A stretch of DNA of 64,000 nt, taken from NCBI GenBank assembly GCA_003327455.1, contig QOQU01000002.1, positions 357,963 through 421,962 of the forward strand, given 5' to 3'. Below are positions 8,178 to 16,138 of this stretch, piece by piece. The notes beneath the pieces are model-generated. The model did no database searches. It was not told where the DNA came from and was given only the letters and a program-made list of their open reading frames with translations. A program made the position numbers and the translations under genes. The stretch is from Anaerolineae bacterium (GTDB taxonomy: Bacteria; Chloroflexota; Anaerolineae; Anaerolineales; UBA4823). Numbering within the stretch: position 1 is the first letter of the stretch; each line of letters starts with the position of its first letter.

Positions 8178-9920
8178 TTAGCGATCCAGCTCGCCAAGAA
8201 CAATATCAATCGATCCCAAAATGGCAACCGCATCCGCCACTTTATTTCCTTTCGCCATTGTCTCAAGAGCGGTTATGTTGACAAAGGAAGGCGCACGAAC
8301 GTGATACCGCCAGGGATTGGGCTTACCATTCGATACAACATAGTAGCCCAATTCTCCTTTAGGGGCTTCAACCCTCCCATAGGCTTCCCCAGGAGGAACA
8401 CGAACCTGATATTGCGGCTTTCCAGCTTGAATAGGCCCTTCCGGTAAGTCGCGAACCGCCTGCTGGAGAATCCGAATGCTCTGCCGAATCTCATCCATCC
8501 GCACCAGATAACGATCGTACACGTCGCCATGGTAGCGAACCGCTACATCAAATTCAAAACGGTCATAGATGCTGTAAGGATCAGCTCTTCGAATATCATA
8601 GGGCACACCGGAAGCGCGGAGCAGAGGGCCACTGGCCGAGTATGCAATTGCCTGTTCGGGCGTCAAAACCCCGACACCCTCACACCTGGCTCGAATAATT
8701 TCATTATTCGTCAGATACAAATCCAGTTCGTCAATCCGTCTGGGTAATCTCTCGTAGACCAGATCTTTGATTTTTTCATAGACACCTTCTGGTAAATCCC
8801 GAGCGACACCTCCAAAGCGGAAATAATTGCACATCATGCGTGAGCCAGCCACCGCTTCAAAGATATCCAGGATCAGTTCTCGCTCTTCAATTGCATACAA
8901 CATCGGGGTAAAGTAAGCTCCCAAATCGTTCAGCAAAGAACCAATAGCAAACAGGTGATTACTGATACGGGTAAATTCTGCCATAATCACCCGCAAATAC
9001 TCCGCTCTTTCAGGGGGTTGGATGCCCATCAGCTTTTCTACTGCCAGGGCGTAGCCAAAGTTATTGCTCATTGAAGAAAGATAATCCAGACGGTCCGTAA
9101 AAGGCATATTCATCAAGTAAGTATTGCGTTCCCCGATCTTTTCGTGGTTGCGATGTAGATAACCCATCACCGGTTTTAACGCTCGGATTGTCTCGCCCTC
9201 GAGTAAAACCACCATGCGGAAAACCCCATGGGTCGAGGGATGTTGGGGTCCCATATTGACGATCACCGTATCGGTCTTTAGCGAAGAATCTGACAGAGAG
9301 GATTGGATTTTGGTCAGACTGGTATAGAGAGATGAATCGTTATCCGGTATCCATTTATCGGGATCAAAATCGGCCGGATAATCTACGTTCTTACCAAACG
9401 GATTCTTATCTTCGATTCGATAGACATGTCCATCAGGCCAGCGGCTCTTAAACGGTTTTCCCTCTTCCTCGTAATAAGGTTCTCGCCAATCTTTACGCAG
9501 AGGATGACCTGCAAATCCTTCCCACATTAAGATACGGCGTAAGTCTGGATGACCTTCATATCGAATGCCCAACAAATCCCAGGCTTCTCTCTCCTGAAAT
9601 TCTGCTCCCGGGTAGAGAGAAACGAGCGAAGGCACTACGGCGTTCTCCCGTGACGTTTGCACCTTTAAGACCAGAGCCGGCCCTCCCGTTGTGCGGTAGA
9701 AATGATAAACCGACTCCATATAACCATCTGGAAGATAATCCACGCCGGTCACCGACGAAAGATAATCATAACCCATTTCATCTCGTACAGTCCTGGCTAC
9801 CTCCAGGAAGGCATCCGCCTGAACGATATAGCCCTCATAACCTTTGCGTTCATCCCGCTTAACGCTTTCGGGAAATTTTTCGGTAAGGTCGATTTCTGTC
9901 AGTATTGCCTGTTCACTCAT
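8178..9920 (-). CDS. nuoCD: NADH-quinone oxidoreductase subunits C/D, fused
   Basis: 580 aa. The N-terminal ~190 residues are the 30-kDa NuoC domain, ending in the family signature EREAWDLLGIRYEGHPDLRR. From about residue 215 the 49-kDa NuoD domain begins (NMGPQHPSTHG), which lines the quinone site with NuoB. The C/D fusion is known in enterobacteria and several other phyla. It lies 15 nt after nuoB and 21 nt before nuoI. No anomaly in length or motifs. Confidence 0.95.
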   Translation of the reverse strand: MSEQAILTEIDLTEKFPESVKRDERKGYEGYIVQADAFLEVARTVRDEMGYDYLSSVTGVDYLPDGYMESVYHFYRTTGGPALVLKVQTSRENAVVPSLVSLYPGAEFQEREAWDLLGIRYEGHPDLRRILMWEGFAGHPLRKDWREPYYEEEGKPFKSRWPDGHVYRIEDKNPFGKNVDYPADFDPDKWIPDNDSSLYTSLTKIQSSLSDSSLKTDTVIVNMGPQHPSTHGVFRMVVLLEGETIRALKPVMGYLHRNHEKIGERNTYLMNMPFTDRLDYLSSMSNNFGYALAVEKLMGIQPPERAEYLRVIMAEFTRISNHLFAIGSLLNDLGAYFTPMLYAIEERELILDIFEAVAGSRMMCNYFRFGGVARDLPEGVYEKIKDLVYERLPRRIDELDLYLTNNEIIRARCEGVGVLTPEQAIAYSASGPLLRASGVPYDIRRADPYSIYDRFEFDVAVRYHGDVYDRYLVRMDEIRQSIRILQQAVRDLPEGPIQAGKPQYQVRVPPGEAYGRVEAPKGELGYYVVSNGKPNPWRYHVRAPSFVNITALETMAKGNKVADAVAILGSIDIVLGELDR

Positions 9921-9935
9921 CTTTTTTACTCCGTC

Positions 9936-10601
9936 CTAGGCAGATTTCGTTTCTTCCTCAGCAGGTTGTGCTTCTACTTCTTTGGATTTTTGAGAGGAGT
10001 ACTGGCGAATCAATTCGTACTCACGCGGGTCCATGATATCTGGTCCTAAAACAGGGACCGGGATCACCTCAGAGACATCCTTTTTATACCAGCGCGCTTC
10101 CCGCAGGGTTTGCGTATCGATCTTCTTCTGTAAGGTAATCAATCCGTGCAATAAAGCCTGAGGGGTGGGAGGACAGCCGGGGATATAGACATCTACGGGG
10201 ATATAGTTATCAATCCCCGAGACCACATTGTAACCCTCCTTGAAAGGACCTCCGCCCGAGGCGCAGGCGCCCATCGCCACCACATATTTCGGCTCTGGCA
10301 TTTGATTGTACAATCGCACAATTTGGGGCACCATCTTTTTCGTCACCGTGCCCGAAACCAACAGCAAGTCAGCCTGGCGTGGGCTCGGACGCATGACTTC
10401 CATTCCAAAACGGGCAAAGTCGAAGCGGCTTGCAGCAGTACAGATCATTTCAATCGCACAACAAGCCAAACCAAACATCATTGGCCAGATCGAAGATCGC
10501 CGACTCCAGTTATAGATGCGATCAATTGTGGTCACGGCTACCTGGTTCTGGATTTCGGGCGGTATTTCATAACCAGGTTGATTGAGTTCAGCGTTTGTCA
10601 T
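9936..10601 (-). CDS. nuoB: NADH-quinone oxidoreductase subunit B
   Basis: 221 aa, carries the terminal [4Fe-4S] cluster N2. Ligand cysteines are visible: the tandem Cys47-Cys48 in [10 protein letters not shown], Cys113 in [10 protein letters not shown] and Cys143 in [11 protein letters not shown]. The C-terminal 50 residues extend past the conserved core and are Glu/Gln-rich. Its start overlaps the end of iscX by 4 nt, so it is translationally coupled to it. nuoA, which usually precedes nuoB, is absent. Confidence 0.95.
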   Translation of the reverse strand: MTNAELNQPGYEIPPEIQNQVAVTTIDRIYNWSRRSSIWPMMFGLACCAIEMICTAASRFDFARFGMEVMRPSPRQADLLLVSGTVTKKMVPQIVRLYNQMPEPKYVVAMGACASGGGPFKEGYNVVSGIDNYIPVDVYIPGCPPTPQALLHGLITLQKKIDTQTLREARWYKKDVSEVIPVPVLGPDIMDPREYELIRQYSSQKSKEVEAQPAEEETKSA

Positions 10602-10813
10602 GTATTGACCTCCTCATACCATGCGTTGAAGATTTGTAGTAAGATTTCGTCGTTGACAAGAGTTGGATCATCGTCAAACTCGGATAATGCGACAATCCAT
10701 TGATACAAAGTTGCCAGAGAAAGCTCCTCAAAATTTACTCGAGGATGACTTCGTCTCAGGCTTTGAACGATCTCATAGGTATCTTCCCAATCCAGACGCT
10801 CTTCTAGACTCAT
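10598..10813 (-). CDS. iscX: IscX-like Fe-S assembly protein heading the nuo operon
   Basis: 71 aa. The pattern [10 protein letters not shown], then [30 protein letters not shown], matches IscX (YfhJ), the small acidic partner of IscS that modulates Fe-S cluster assembly. The longest frame starts at 10849, but that codon lies inside the -35 box of a strong promoter whose -10 ends 7 nt before ATG 10813, so 10813 is the likely start of a leaderless message. It overlaps nuoB by 4 nt. Finding iscX outside an isc operon, leading complex I genes, is unusual in my experience. Confidence 0.8.
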   Translation of the reverse strand: MSLEERLDWEDTYEIVQSLRRSHPRVNFEELSLATLYQWIVALSEFDDDPTLVNDEILLQIFNAWYEEVNT

Positions 10814-10849
10814 TGCAGCAATTATAATCCTCTCAAAGCAATTGGTCAA
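10814..10849 (-). promoter_or_regulatory. Near-consensus sigma-70 promoter of the iscX-nuo string
   Basis: On the minus strand: TTGACC (10849-10844), exactly 17 nt, then perfect TATAAT (10826-10821). Seven nucleotides separate the -10 from ATG 10813, so transcription should start at or within a base of the start codon, giving a leaderless mRNA. Confidence 0.8.
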
Positions 10850-10872
10850 GTCAGAATAATGAAAATATATAT

Positions 10873-10890
10873 TTGCGTAAATTTACGCAA
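10873..10890. promoter_or_regulatory. Perfect 18-bp palindrome, probable operator
   Basis: TTGCGTAAATTTACGCAA is a perfect inverted repeat. Its left half supplies the -35 box of the promoter of the SufR-like gene, the ideal place for autorepression. The -35 box of the divergent iscX promoter is 23 nt away, so one bound dimer could affect both. The identity of the binding protein is inferred from position. Confidence 0.7.
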
Positions 10891-10908
10891 CCCGTTATAA
10901 TACCCATT
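10873..10908 (+). promoter_or_regulatory. Promoter of the SufR-like regulator gene
   Basis: TTGCGT (10873-10878), 17 nt, then perfect TATAAT (10896-10901), with 7 nt to ATG 10909. This mirrors the geometry of the opposing iscX promoter and again predicts a leaderless transcript; there is no Shine-Dalgarno before the ATG. Confidence 0.75.
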
Positions 10909-11529
10909 ATGGTTTCCACTCGAGAGAAAATCCTTGCTTTTTTAGAAAGACGAGGCACAGCTTCGGCAATTGAACTGAGCAAGGCACTTAAACTGACCTC
11001 AGCCAATATCCGGCATCACCTGCGAATACTTCAAAAAGAAGGGGTAATTGTCCCCCTCCGTGTCGGTCAAACAAGCGGTAGAGGTCGTCCAGCATACCTC
11101 TACGCCCTCCGCGATCAGCAAAAAGCTCATAACCTTGAGCGTTTATGCAGTGCCCTTTTGCATTATCTCCGCTCAGCAGCCTCATCCCATGAACGGGACA
11201 TCCACCTTCGCTCGATTGCTCAGGAACTGGTTGCCGAAAAAGCAACTTCCACAACCATGAGCATAACTCAGCGGCTGATCATTACTACCAATATCCTCAA
11301 CGAGATGTCTTACAAAGCCAGTTGGGAAGCACATCGGGAAGCTCCAACCATCAAGTTCTCTCACTGCCCCTATGCTTCGATTGTTAACTCATTTCCAGAA
11401 CTATGCCAGATAGATAGATACCTTCTGGAAACCCTCATGCACCTTCCGATCGAAACCCTGACTACCCGCGAAACCTTACCAACAGGAGAAACCATCTGTC
11501 GCTTTCGTTTGCGTCAATCCCGACTATGA
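10909..11529 (+). CDS. SufR-like winged-helix regulator, probable Fe-S sensor
   Basis: 206 aa from ATG 10909 (the longer TTG start falls inside the -35 box/palindrome and is rejected). Residues 1-70 are a DeoR/ArsR-type winged helix (AIELSKALKLTSANIRHHLRILQKEG, shown here only by its core, with a GRGRPAYLY wing). The C-terminal domain has three spaced cysteines: Cys153 in HCPYASIV, Cys166 in SFPELC and Cys197 in ETICRFRL. This is the pattern of SufR-type repressors that hold an Fe-S cluster. The divergent iscX and the Fe-S-rich operon support Fe-S homeostasis as its job. Cluster binding is inferred, not shown. Confidence 0.75.
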   Translation: MVSTREKILAFLERRGTASAIELSKALKLTSANIRHHLRILQKEGVIVPLRVGQTSGRGRPAYLYALRDQQKAHNLERLCSALLHYLRSAASSHERDIHLRSIAQELVAEKATSTTMSITQRLIITTNILNEMSYKASWEAHREAPTIKFSHCPYASIVNSFPELCQIDRYLLETLMHLPIETLTTRETLPTGETICRFRLRQSRL

Positions 11530-11687
11530 CCTCGATCTACGATTGGGTCTATCGGGTTTATGGCGCGCTTTGCTCCCAAAACGAATGATCAGAAAAACCA
11601 GCGAGCTAACTTTCTCTGGTAGAATCTGGCAAAAGTTTGACTCGTTCTAACCGAGTAATCTGCCTGCTTTCAATGGGTCATGTCACG

Positions 11688-12122
11688 ATGAATCAAAAGC
11701 ACTTTGACGATACAACTCCACCGACAATCTATCGGTTGCCATTTTCTTTGTTGATCATGTTGCTCATTTTTCAACTTTTCTTTGCAGCCTGTGCATCCCA
11801 AGCAGAACTTCCCGCCCAGGTTATCGAAGCTTATTATCAAGCCCTGACCAAAAAAGATCTAAACACCATGATCTCGCTTGCCTGCCCAGAATGGGAAGAA
11901 CAAGCGCGCAATGAATACAACTCGTTTGGAGCGGTAACTACGCAATTACAGGGTCTTCGATGCCAGACCATATCGCAAGAACAAGCGAAAGCACGCGTCA
12001 ATTGCCAGGGCAAAATCATCGCAAACTACGGGAATGAAGTGCTTGAAATCGATTTATCAAAACTAACCTTTGAACTTGTACAACAGGGCGGGAACTGGCG
12101 TTTCTGTGGATACCCTAAATAA
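11688..12122 (+). CDS. Predicted lipoprotein with NTF2-like fold
   Basis: About 144 aa. A hydrophobic N-terminal segment (LLIMLLIFQLFFAAC) ends in a lipobox-like FAAC, so the mature protein should be a lipid-anchored envelope protein. The rest (VIEAYYQALTKKDL, FELVQQGGNWRFC) resembles NTF2/DUF4878-type domains that begin with a helix of this kind. Three starts are possible (TTG 11637, ATG 11673, ATG 11688); none has a clear ribosome site and 11688 gives the neatest signal peptide. It precedes the Dlt-like operon by 26 nt on the same strand and may be its first gene. Function unknown. Confidence 0.6.
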   Translation: MNQKHFDDTTPPTIYRLPFSLLIMLLIFQLFFAACASQAELPAQVIEAYYQALTKKDLNTMISLACPEWEEQARNEYNSFGAVTTQLQGLRCQTISQEQAKARVNCQGKIIANYGNEVLEIDLSKLTFELVQQGGNWRFCGYPK

Positions 12123-12148
12123 GTAAAGTCATTTTCAGGGATGTTCCG

Positions 12149-12268
12149 ATGCTATCCAGACTTTTTTCCAGAGAAAATATCTATGCCGTTTTGCTCTGTC
12201 TGATGCTGATCGCCCTGTTCGTGCTCACAGCTGATCTAGCCCCTGCGTGGATCTACCAGGGGTTTTGA
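12149..12268 (+). CDS. DltX-like single-pass microprotein (39 aa)
   Basis: A 39-codon gene beginning ATG CTA TCC and ending TGA directly against the ATG of the MBOAT gene. It has AGGGA 7 nt before its start. The peptide has a short basic N-terminus (LSRLFSRE), one membrane helix (about residues 12-29, AVLLCLMLIALFVLTADL) and the C-terminal hexapeptide WIYQGF. From memory, DltX of Gram-positive dlt operons is about 50 aa, single-pass, and ends in a FIYxxF-type motif whose Tyr is proposed to carry the acyl group next to DltB. Position, topology and C-terminus all match. It is too short for normal gene calling and may be unannotated. Confidence 0.75.
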   Translation: MLSRLFSRENIYAVLLCLMLIALFVLTADLAPAWIYQGF

Positions 12269-13669
12269 ATGTCCATCAACCAGGTCCTCCTTCTGATCTT
12301 TTTTGCCTTCCTGTGCGGGCAGATCAAAAATCTGCAACTCCGTAGTATCGTTCTTCTGGTTATCAGCTTATTGATTTACTATCGCTTTCAGCCGGCTACT
12401 CCCATTCTCTTTCTGGATTTCTGGTTACCCACCCTGGCGATTCTGTTAACTTTACTGGTCTGGATTGCCGGCCAAACCCAGATCAAAGTTGCTTTGAAAG
12501 AAAATGGTTTTCCATTTTTTATATCAATCCTCACGGTTGTTGCTATCTCCGCCAATCAGTATTTGGCCATTTGCTGCATTACTTCCACGCGTCCCCCTCA
12601 TCTATGGACAGTCGTTTTTTCTCTCCTGGTTTTCCTTATACCATGCACGTTTTTATTCTCAAAAATTTCTCTGCGCGCTCGAACCGGGTTGTTGATTTTT
12701 ACTGCCATTGCCATCTTAATTGCCCTAAAAACCCCTGAGTTTTCCTTAGCCCTGAGCAAACTCCTGCGCTGGCTGAATCAACAGGATCCCCGTTTCAGTT
12801 CATCGAACGATTTGATCTGGTTAGGCATCTCGTACATTCTATTTCGATTACTTCATCTCTTACTGGATTGGCGCGCCGGTAGACTAGCAACAACCAGTCT
12901 GGCAGATACCTTAAACTATATCTTCTTCTTCCCCGCCTTAGTTGCCGGACCTATCTCTCGCTTCCCTCAATTTCGGAATGAATTGAATAACTCTCCTCAA
13001 TCCCTCGATAGAATCGAAGGAACGCGGCGCATATTCATCGGTCTCTTTCGAAAGTTCGTGATTGCTGATAGTCTGGCGTTATTGTCGCTTTCCCCTCAAA
13101 ATGCTTCCCAGATGCTTTCCCCTCTCTTCTTATGGATTGCCCTTGTCGCTTACTCGCTAAGGATTTATTTTGATTTTAGCGGCTACACCGATATTGCGCT
13201 CGGGAGCGCACGGCTGATGGGCATTCGCCTTCCTGAAAACTTTAACGCTCCCTATCTGAAAACTAACCTGATTCAATTCTGGAATAGCTGGCATATTACC
13301 CTGGCCGACTGGTTCCGTTCCTATGTGTTTTATCCTCTGACCCGGAAACTGCGCTCCACTCCTGCACTGCCGAACTGGCTTACCGTTTTTCTTCCCCAAC
13401 TTTCAACCATGCTTCTCATAGGATTATGGCACGGTATAACTCCAAACTTTTTTATCTGGGGAGCATGGCATGGCGTGGGATTATTCATTAATAACCGTTG
13501 GAATGCCTGGAAAAAGCCTGTTTTTCTCAGTCGTTCTGAGATAATCCCGAATCTCTTCGGCTGGATATTGACTTTTGGGTATGTTACGCTTGGATGGGTA
13601 TGGTTCTTAATGCCTGATTTTGGAAATGCCCTGGAAATCTTCCGGAAACTCTTCGGAATTGGATGGTAA
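12269..13669 (+). CDS. MBOAT-family envelope O-acyltransferase (DltB/AlgI-like)
   Basis: 466 aa multi-pass membrane protein of the MBOAT family. The two conserved histidines are visible: His342 in FWNSWHITLADWFR and His388 in GLWHGITPNF. FDFSGYTDIALGSARLMGI at about 301-319 is a further family signature. DltB/AlgI proteins pass an acyl group from a cytoplasmic carrier to an extracytoplasmic acceptor. The ATG directly abuts the stop codon of the DltX-like gene. With the adjacent carrier and ligase, an acyl group delivered by the ACP is the likely donor, but the acyl identity is unknown. Confidence 0.9.
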   Translation: MSINQVLLLIFFAFLCGQIKNLQLRSIVLLVISLLIYYRFQPATPILFLDFWLPTLAILLTLLVWIAGQTQIKVALKENGFPFFISILTVVAISANQYLAICCITSTRPPHLWTVVFSLLVFLIPCTFLFSKISLRARTGLLIFTAIAILIALKTPEFSLALSKLLRWLNQQDPRFSSSNDLIWLGISYILFRLLHLLLDWRAGRLATTSLADTLNYIFFFPALVAGPISRFPQFRNELNNSPQSLDRIEGTRRIFIGLFRKFVIADSLALLSLSPQNASQMLSPLFLWIALVAYSLRIYFDFSGYTDIALGSARLMGIRLPENFNAPYLKTNLIQFWNSWHITLADWFRSYVFYPLTRKLRSTPALPNWLTVFLPQLSTMLLIGLWHGITPNFFIWGAWHGVGLFINNRWNAWKKPVFLSRSEIIPNLFGWILTFGYVTLGWVWFLMPDFGNALEIFRKLFGIGW

Positions 13670-13672
13670 GAG

Positions 13673-14803
13673 ATGCAAAACGCCCCCCTCGCCCTCACCC
13701 GCTTCTGGACACGTGTGGCAATCAAAGGGTTATTGCTCTTTGTATTTTGCAATTTCGCCTTTGCTTTTACTGATCTCAGTTACGGCAAATTCACATTATA
13801 CAATCATCTCTTCGCCGGTCGTTTGCGCTTACCATATAGCGATCAACCATCTGAGTCTTACAATGTAACCCTTACGAATTTAGACGCCATGTTCGCCTCA
13901 CATATCCTGGCTGGCGAACCTAAATCTCCCAACGAATATCGCGTGCTCCTGATCGGTGATTCGGCAACCTGGGGGTATCTCCTTCTCCCCGATCAAACCC
14001 TTGCCGCCTCTCTCAATCGTCAAAAATTGTATACACCAGATGGTAAACAAGTGGTCTTTTACAACCTGGGATATCCGGTCATGTCTCTTCTCAAAGATGT
14101 CCTTCTACTTGAAAGGGGAATCGAGTATCAACCCGATTTGGTGCTCTGGCTGATTACATTAGAGTCGTTTCCCAAACAAAAACAGTTGTATTCTCCTCTA
14201 CTTGAACAAAATCAATCCGAGGTGATTCGATTACTCGAGAGACTTGACCTTAAAGAGTCCATATCTTCTCCTCAACCATCACCGCCAACGCTCTGGCAAC
14301 GCTCATTGATTGGACAACGCAAAGCCCTAGCCGACTGGTTACGCTATCAACTCTACGGCTTTCTGTGGACAGCCACCCAAATCGATCACGTCATTCCAGA
14401 AATTATCTCGCAAAAGCAGGTGGACTTAAGTGCTGAAGTTGAATTTTACGGGCAATACCATCCAAAACTAGATCCCGACTTCTTATCTTTTTCGGTGATT
14501 GAGGCTGCCTATCGTCTGGTCTCACCAACCCCAATCATTCTTATTAACGAACCGATGTTCATCAGCAGCGGTTTAAACAGCCATGTTCGGTATAATTTCT
14601 ATTACCCTCGCTGGGCTTATGATGATTATCGAGCAACATTGGCGAGCTTCTGCCAAAAGGAAAATCTGACCTGTTGGGATATTTGGGATCAAATCTCACC
14701 AGAGGAATTTACCAACACAGCAATTCACATGACTCCGCAAGGAACCGAACAAACAGCGCAATGGATTGCAACTGCACTGAAAAACTGGTTTTACAACCAA
14801 TAA
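13673..14803 (+). CDS. SGNH-fold membrane-anchored protein (DltD/AlgJ-like)
   Basis: 376 aa with an N-terminal membrane anchor (about 16-33) and an extracytoplasmic domain. Block I is GDSATWG at residues 95-101 (Ser97). The C-terminal block reads TAIHMTPQG (His352); the Asp expected three residues before this His is Thr349, so the triad is incomplete or built differently. In DltD/AlgJ/AlgX systems this partner moves the acyl group onto the polymer outside the membrane. It begins 3 nt after the MBOAT gene. Assignment to the SGNH fold is firm; the exact reaction is inferred. Confidence 0.8.
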   Translation: MQNAPLALTRFWTRVAIKGLLLFVFCNFAFAFTDLSYGKFTLYNHLFAGRLRLPYSDQPSESYNVTLTNLDAMFASHILAGEPKSPNEYRVLLIGDSATWGYLLLPDQTLAASLNRQKLYTPDGKQVVFYNLGYPVMSLLKDVLLLERGIEYQPDLVLWLITLESFPKQKQLYSPLLEQNQSEVIRLLERLDLKESISSPQPSPPTLWQRSLIGQRKALADWLRYQLYGFLWTATQIDHVIPEIISQKQVDLSAEVEFYGQYHPKLDPDFLSFSVIEAAYRLVSPTPIILINEPMFISSGLNSHVRYNFYYPRWAYDDYRATLASFCQKENLTCWDIWDQISPEEFTNTAIHMTPQGTEQTAQWIATALKNWFYNQ

Positions 14804-14825
14804 CTGGAACCGAGATTAGCAAACG

Positions 14826-15878
14826 ATGATCAGTCGTAAAATTGGATTACTGTTTGTTGTCAGTATTGGATTGCTTGGCGCTTGCCAGTCATCTGAAGGA
14901 TTATCACCCCAAAATTCAACCGCACTGTTCGGTGGTCAATCTTCTACCCCGCAAACATCAGGAACTGAATCCTTTCTTCCCGCAACACACTCCGCCCCCA
15001 CGCATGTCAAACCGACTGCCTCGCCGATTGACAATCAAGAGGTTCAGGATAAGGCTAAACAAACCACGATAGGAATCCCTACAATTTCCCTTACCCCTGT
15101 ATTATCTCCTGAGCCTTCTCCAATTCCAACTTTAGACCCACAAAACTGGATGGAATGGCCGGTTGTTCCACTTCTCTCAGAGAGAGTCAAGGAAATCTAC
15201 CAAGCAGGCATAGCATCCGGAAATCAGCCCAACGCTTTTTCGAAAGTGGGCGATTGTGGGAGCACACCTTCCTGGTTTTTAGGCGATTTCGACCGTGGAC
15301 CTCGTTTTTATAATTTAGGAGATTACACTTATCTTCAAACGGTGATCGATTATTATCAAGGTTCGTTTGGACGAACCAGTTTAGCCGCTCTGGCGGGCTA
15401 TAATACCTCATCTGTATTGACACCAATCTGGTCCAATAAAGAATTTTGTGCCAACGACGAGTCTCCTCTGGCTTGTGAATATCGGCTGCACCGACCAACT
15501 ATTGCTTTAATCACTCTGGGCGCGAACGATGTGTATCACCTTGAAAGCTTCGAGCCGCAGTTGCGCAAGATTATTGAGTATTCCATCGAACAAGGTATTA
15601 TCCCGGTCCTGGCTACCAAACCAGACAATGTCGAAAAAGATCACCGCATCAACCAAATCACTGCCCAACTGGCTGCTGAATATCAAATTCCGCTCTGGAA
15701 CTATTGGAAAGCTGTCCAACCGCTCCCGAATCATGGGCTACAAGAAGATGGAGTTCATATCACCTTTGCCGGGAATGACTTCAGCAACCCCTTGAATCTT
15801 CAGGCAGGCTGGCCAGTTCGGAATCTGACCGCTCTCCAGGTACTTTATGCGCTCTATACTTTTTTGAATACCCCCTAA
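14826..15878 (+). CDS. SGNH/GDSL-type lipoprotein with Cys in the nucleophile position
   Basis: 350 aa. The signal peptide ends LLGAC (Cys20), a good lipobox, followed by a ~80-residue Ser/Thr/Pro linker (about 21-105). The catalytic domain shows FSKVGDCGS (142-144 GDC where GDS is usual), LITLGANDVY (block III Asn) and DGVHIT (Asp308, His311). The replacement of Ser by Cys may give a thiol nucleophile or an inactive protein. It sits between the other SGNH gene and the ACP and likely acts on the same envelope polymer, as transferase or esterase. Confidence 0.75.
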   Translation: MISRKIGLLFVVSIGLLGACQSSEGLSPQNSTALFGGQSSTPQTSGTESFLPATHSAPTHVKPTASPIDNQEVQDKAKQTTIGIPTISLTPVLSPEPSPIPTLDPQNWMEWPVVPLLSERVKEIYQAGIASGNQPNAFSKVGDCGSTPSWFLGDFDRGPRFYNLGDYTYLQTVIDYYQGSFGRTSLAALAGYNTSSVLTPIWSNKEFCANDESPLACEYRLHRPTIALITLGANDVYHLESFEPQLRKIIEYSIEQGIIPVLATKPDNVEKDHRINQITAQLAAEYQIPLWNYWKAVQPLPNHGLQEDGVHITFAGNDFSNPLNLQAGWPVRNLTALQVLYALYTFLNTP

Positions 15879-15886
15879 GGCAGACC

Positions 15887-16138
15887 ATGGAAGAACTTTT
15901 TGATGATTTATCCCGATTCATTGCTGAAACGATCCTCAAGAACCCGTCTCGGAAAATTGACCCAACCGAAGCGATAATTTCGAGCGGATTATTGGATTCT
16001 TTTCATCTTGTCGACCTTGCCAATTATATCGAAGCCCGTTTTGGGGTAATAATTGAAGACACCGAATTAAACCGGCAAACATTCGACAATCTGGAACAAC
16101 TAGGTAAGATCATTACCGAACGGATGCGAGGAAAATGA
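15887..16138 (+). CDS. Acyl carrier protein (DltC-like)
   Basis: 83 aa acidic carrier protein. GLLDSFHLVDL places the phosphopantetheine attachment at Ser38; Phe39 replaces the more common Leu or Met. Length and charge match DltC/ACP. Its TGA overlaps the ATG of the ligase gene (ATGA), giving tight coupling with the enzyme likely to load it. No phosphopantetheinyl transferase is in the window. Confidence 0.9.
   Translation: MEELFDDLSRFIAETILKNPSRKIDPTEAIISSGLLDSFHLVDLANYIEARFGVIIEDTELNRQTFDNLEQLGKIITERMRGK

Noticed and set aside
10814-10849. Longer iscX start at 10849
   Set aside because: The codon lies within a TTGACC/TATAAT promoter with exact 17-nt spacing, and IscX proteins begin at the LDWEDTY region.
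10873-10908. Twelve extra N-terminal codons for the SufR-like protein starting at TTG 10873
   Set aside because: These codons are the -35 box, palindrome and -10 box of a near-consensus promoter; the ATG at 10909 starts directly at the winged-helix domain.
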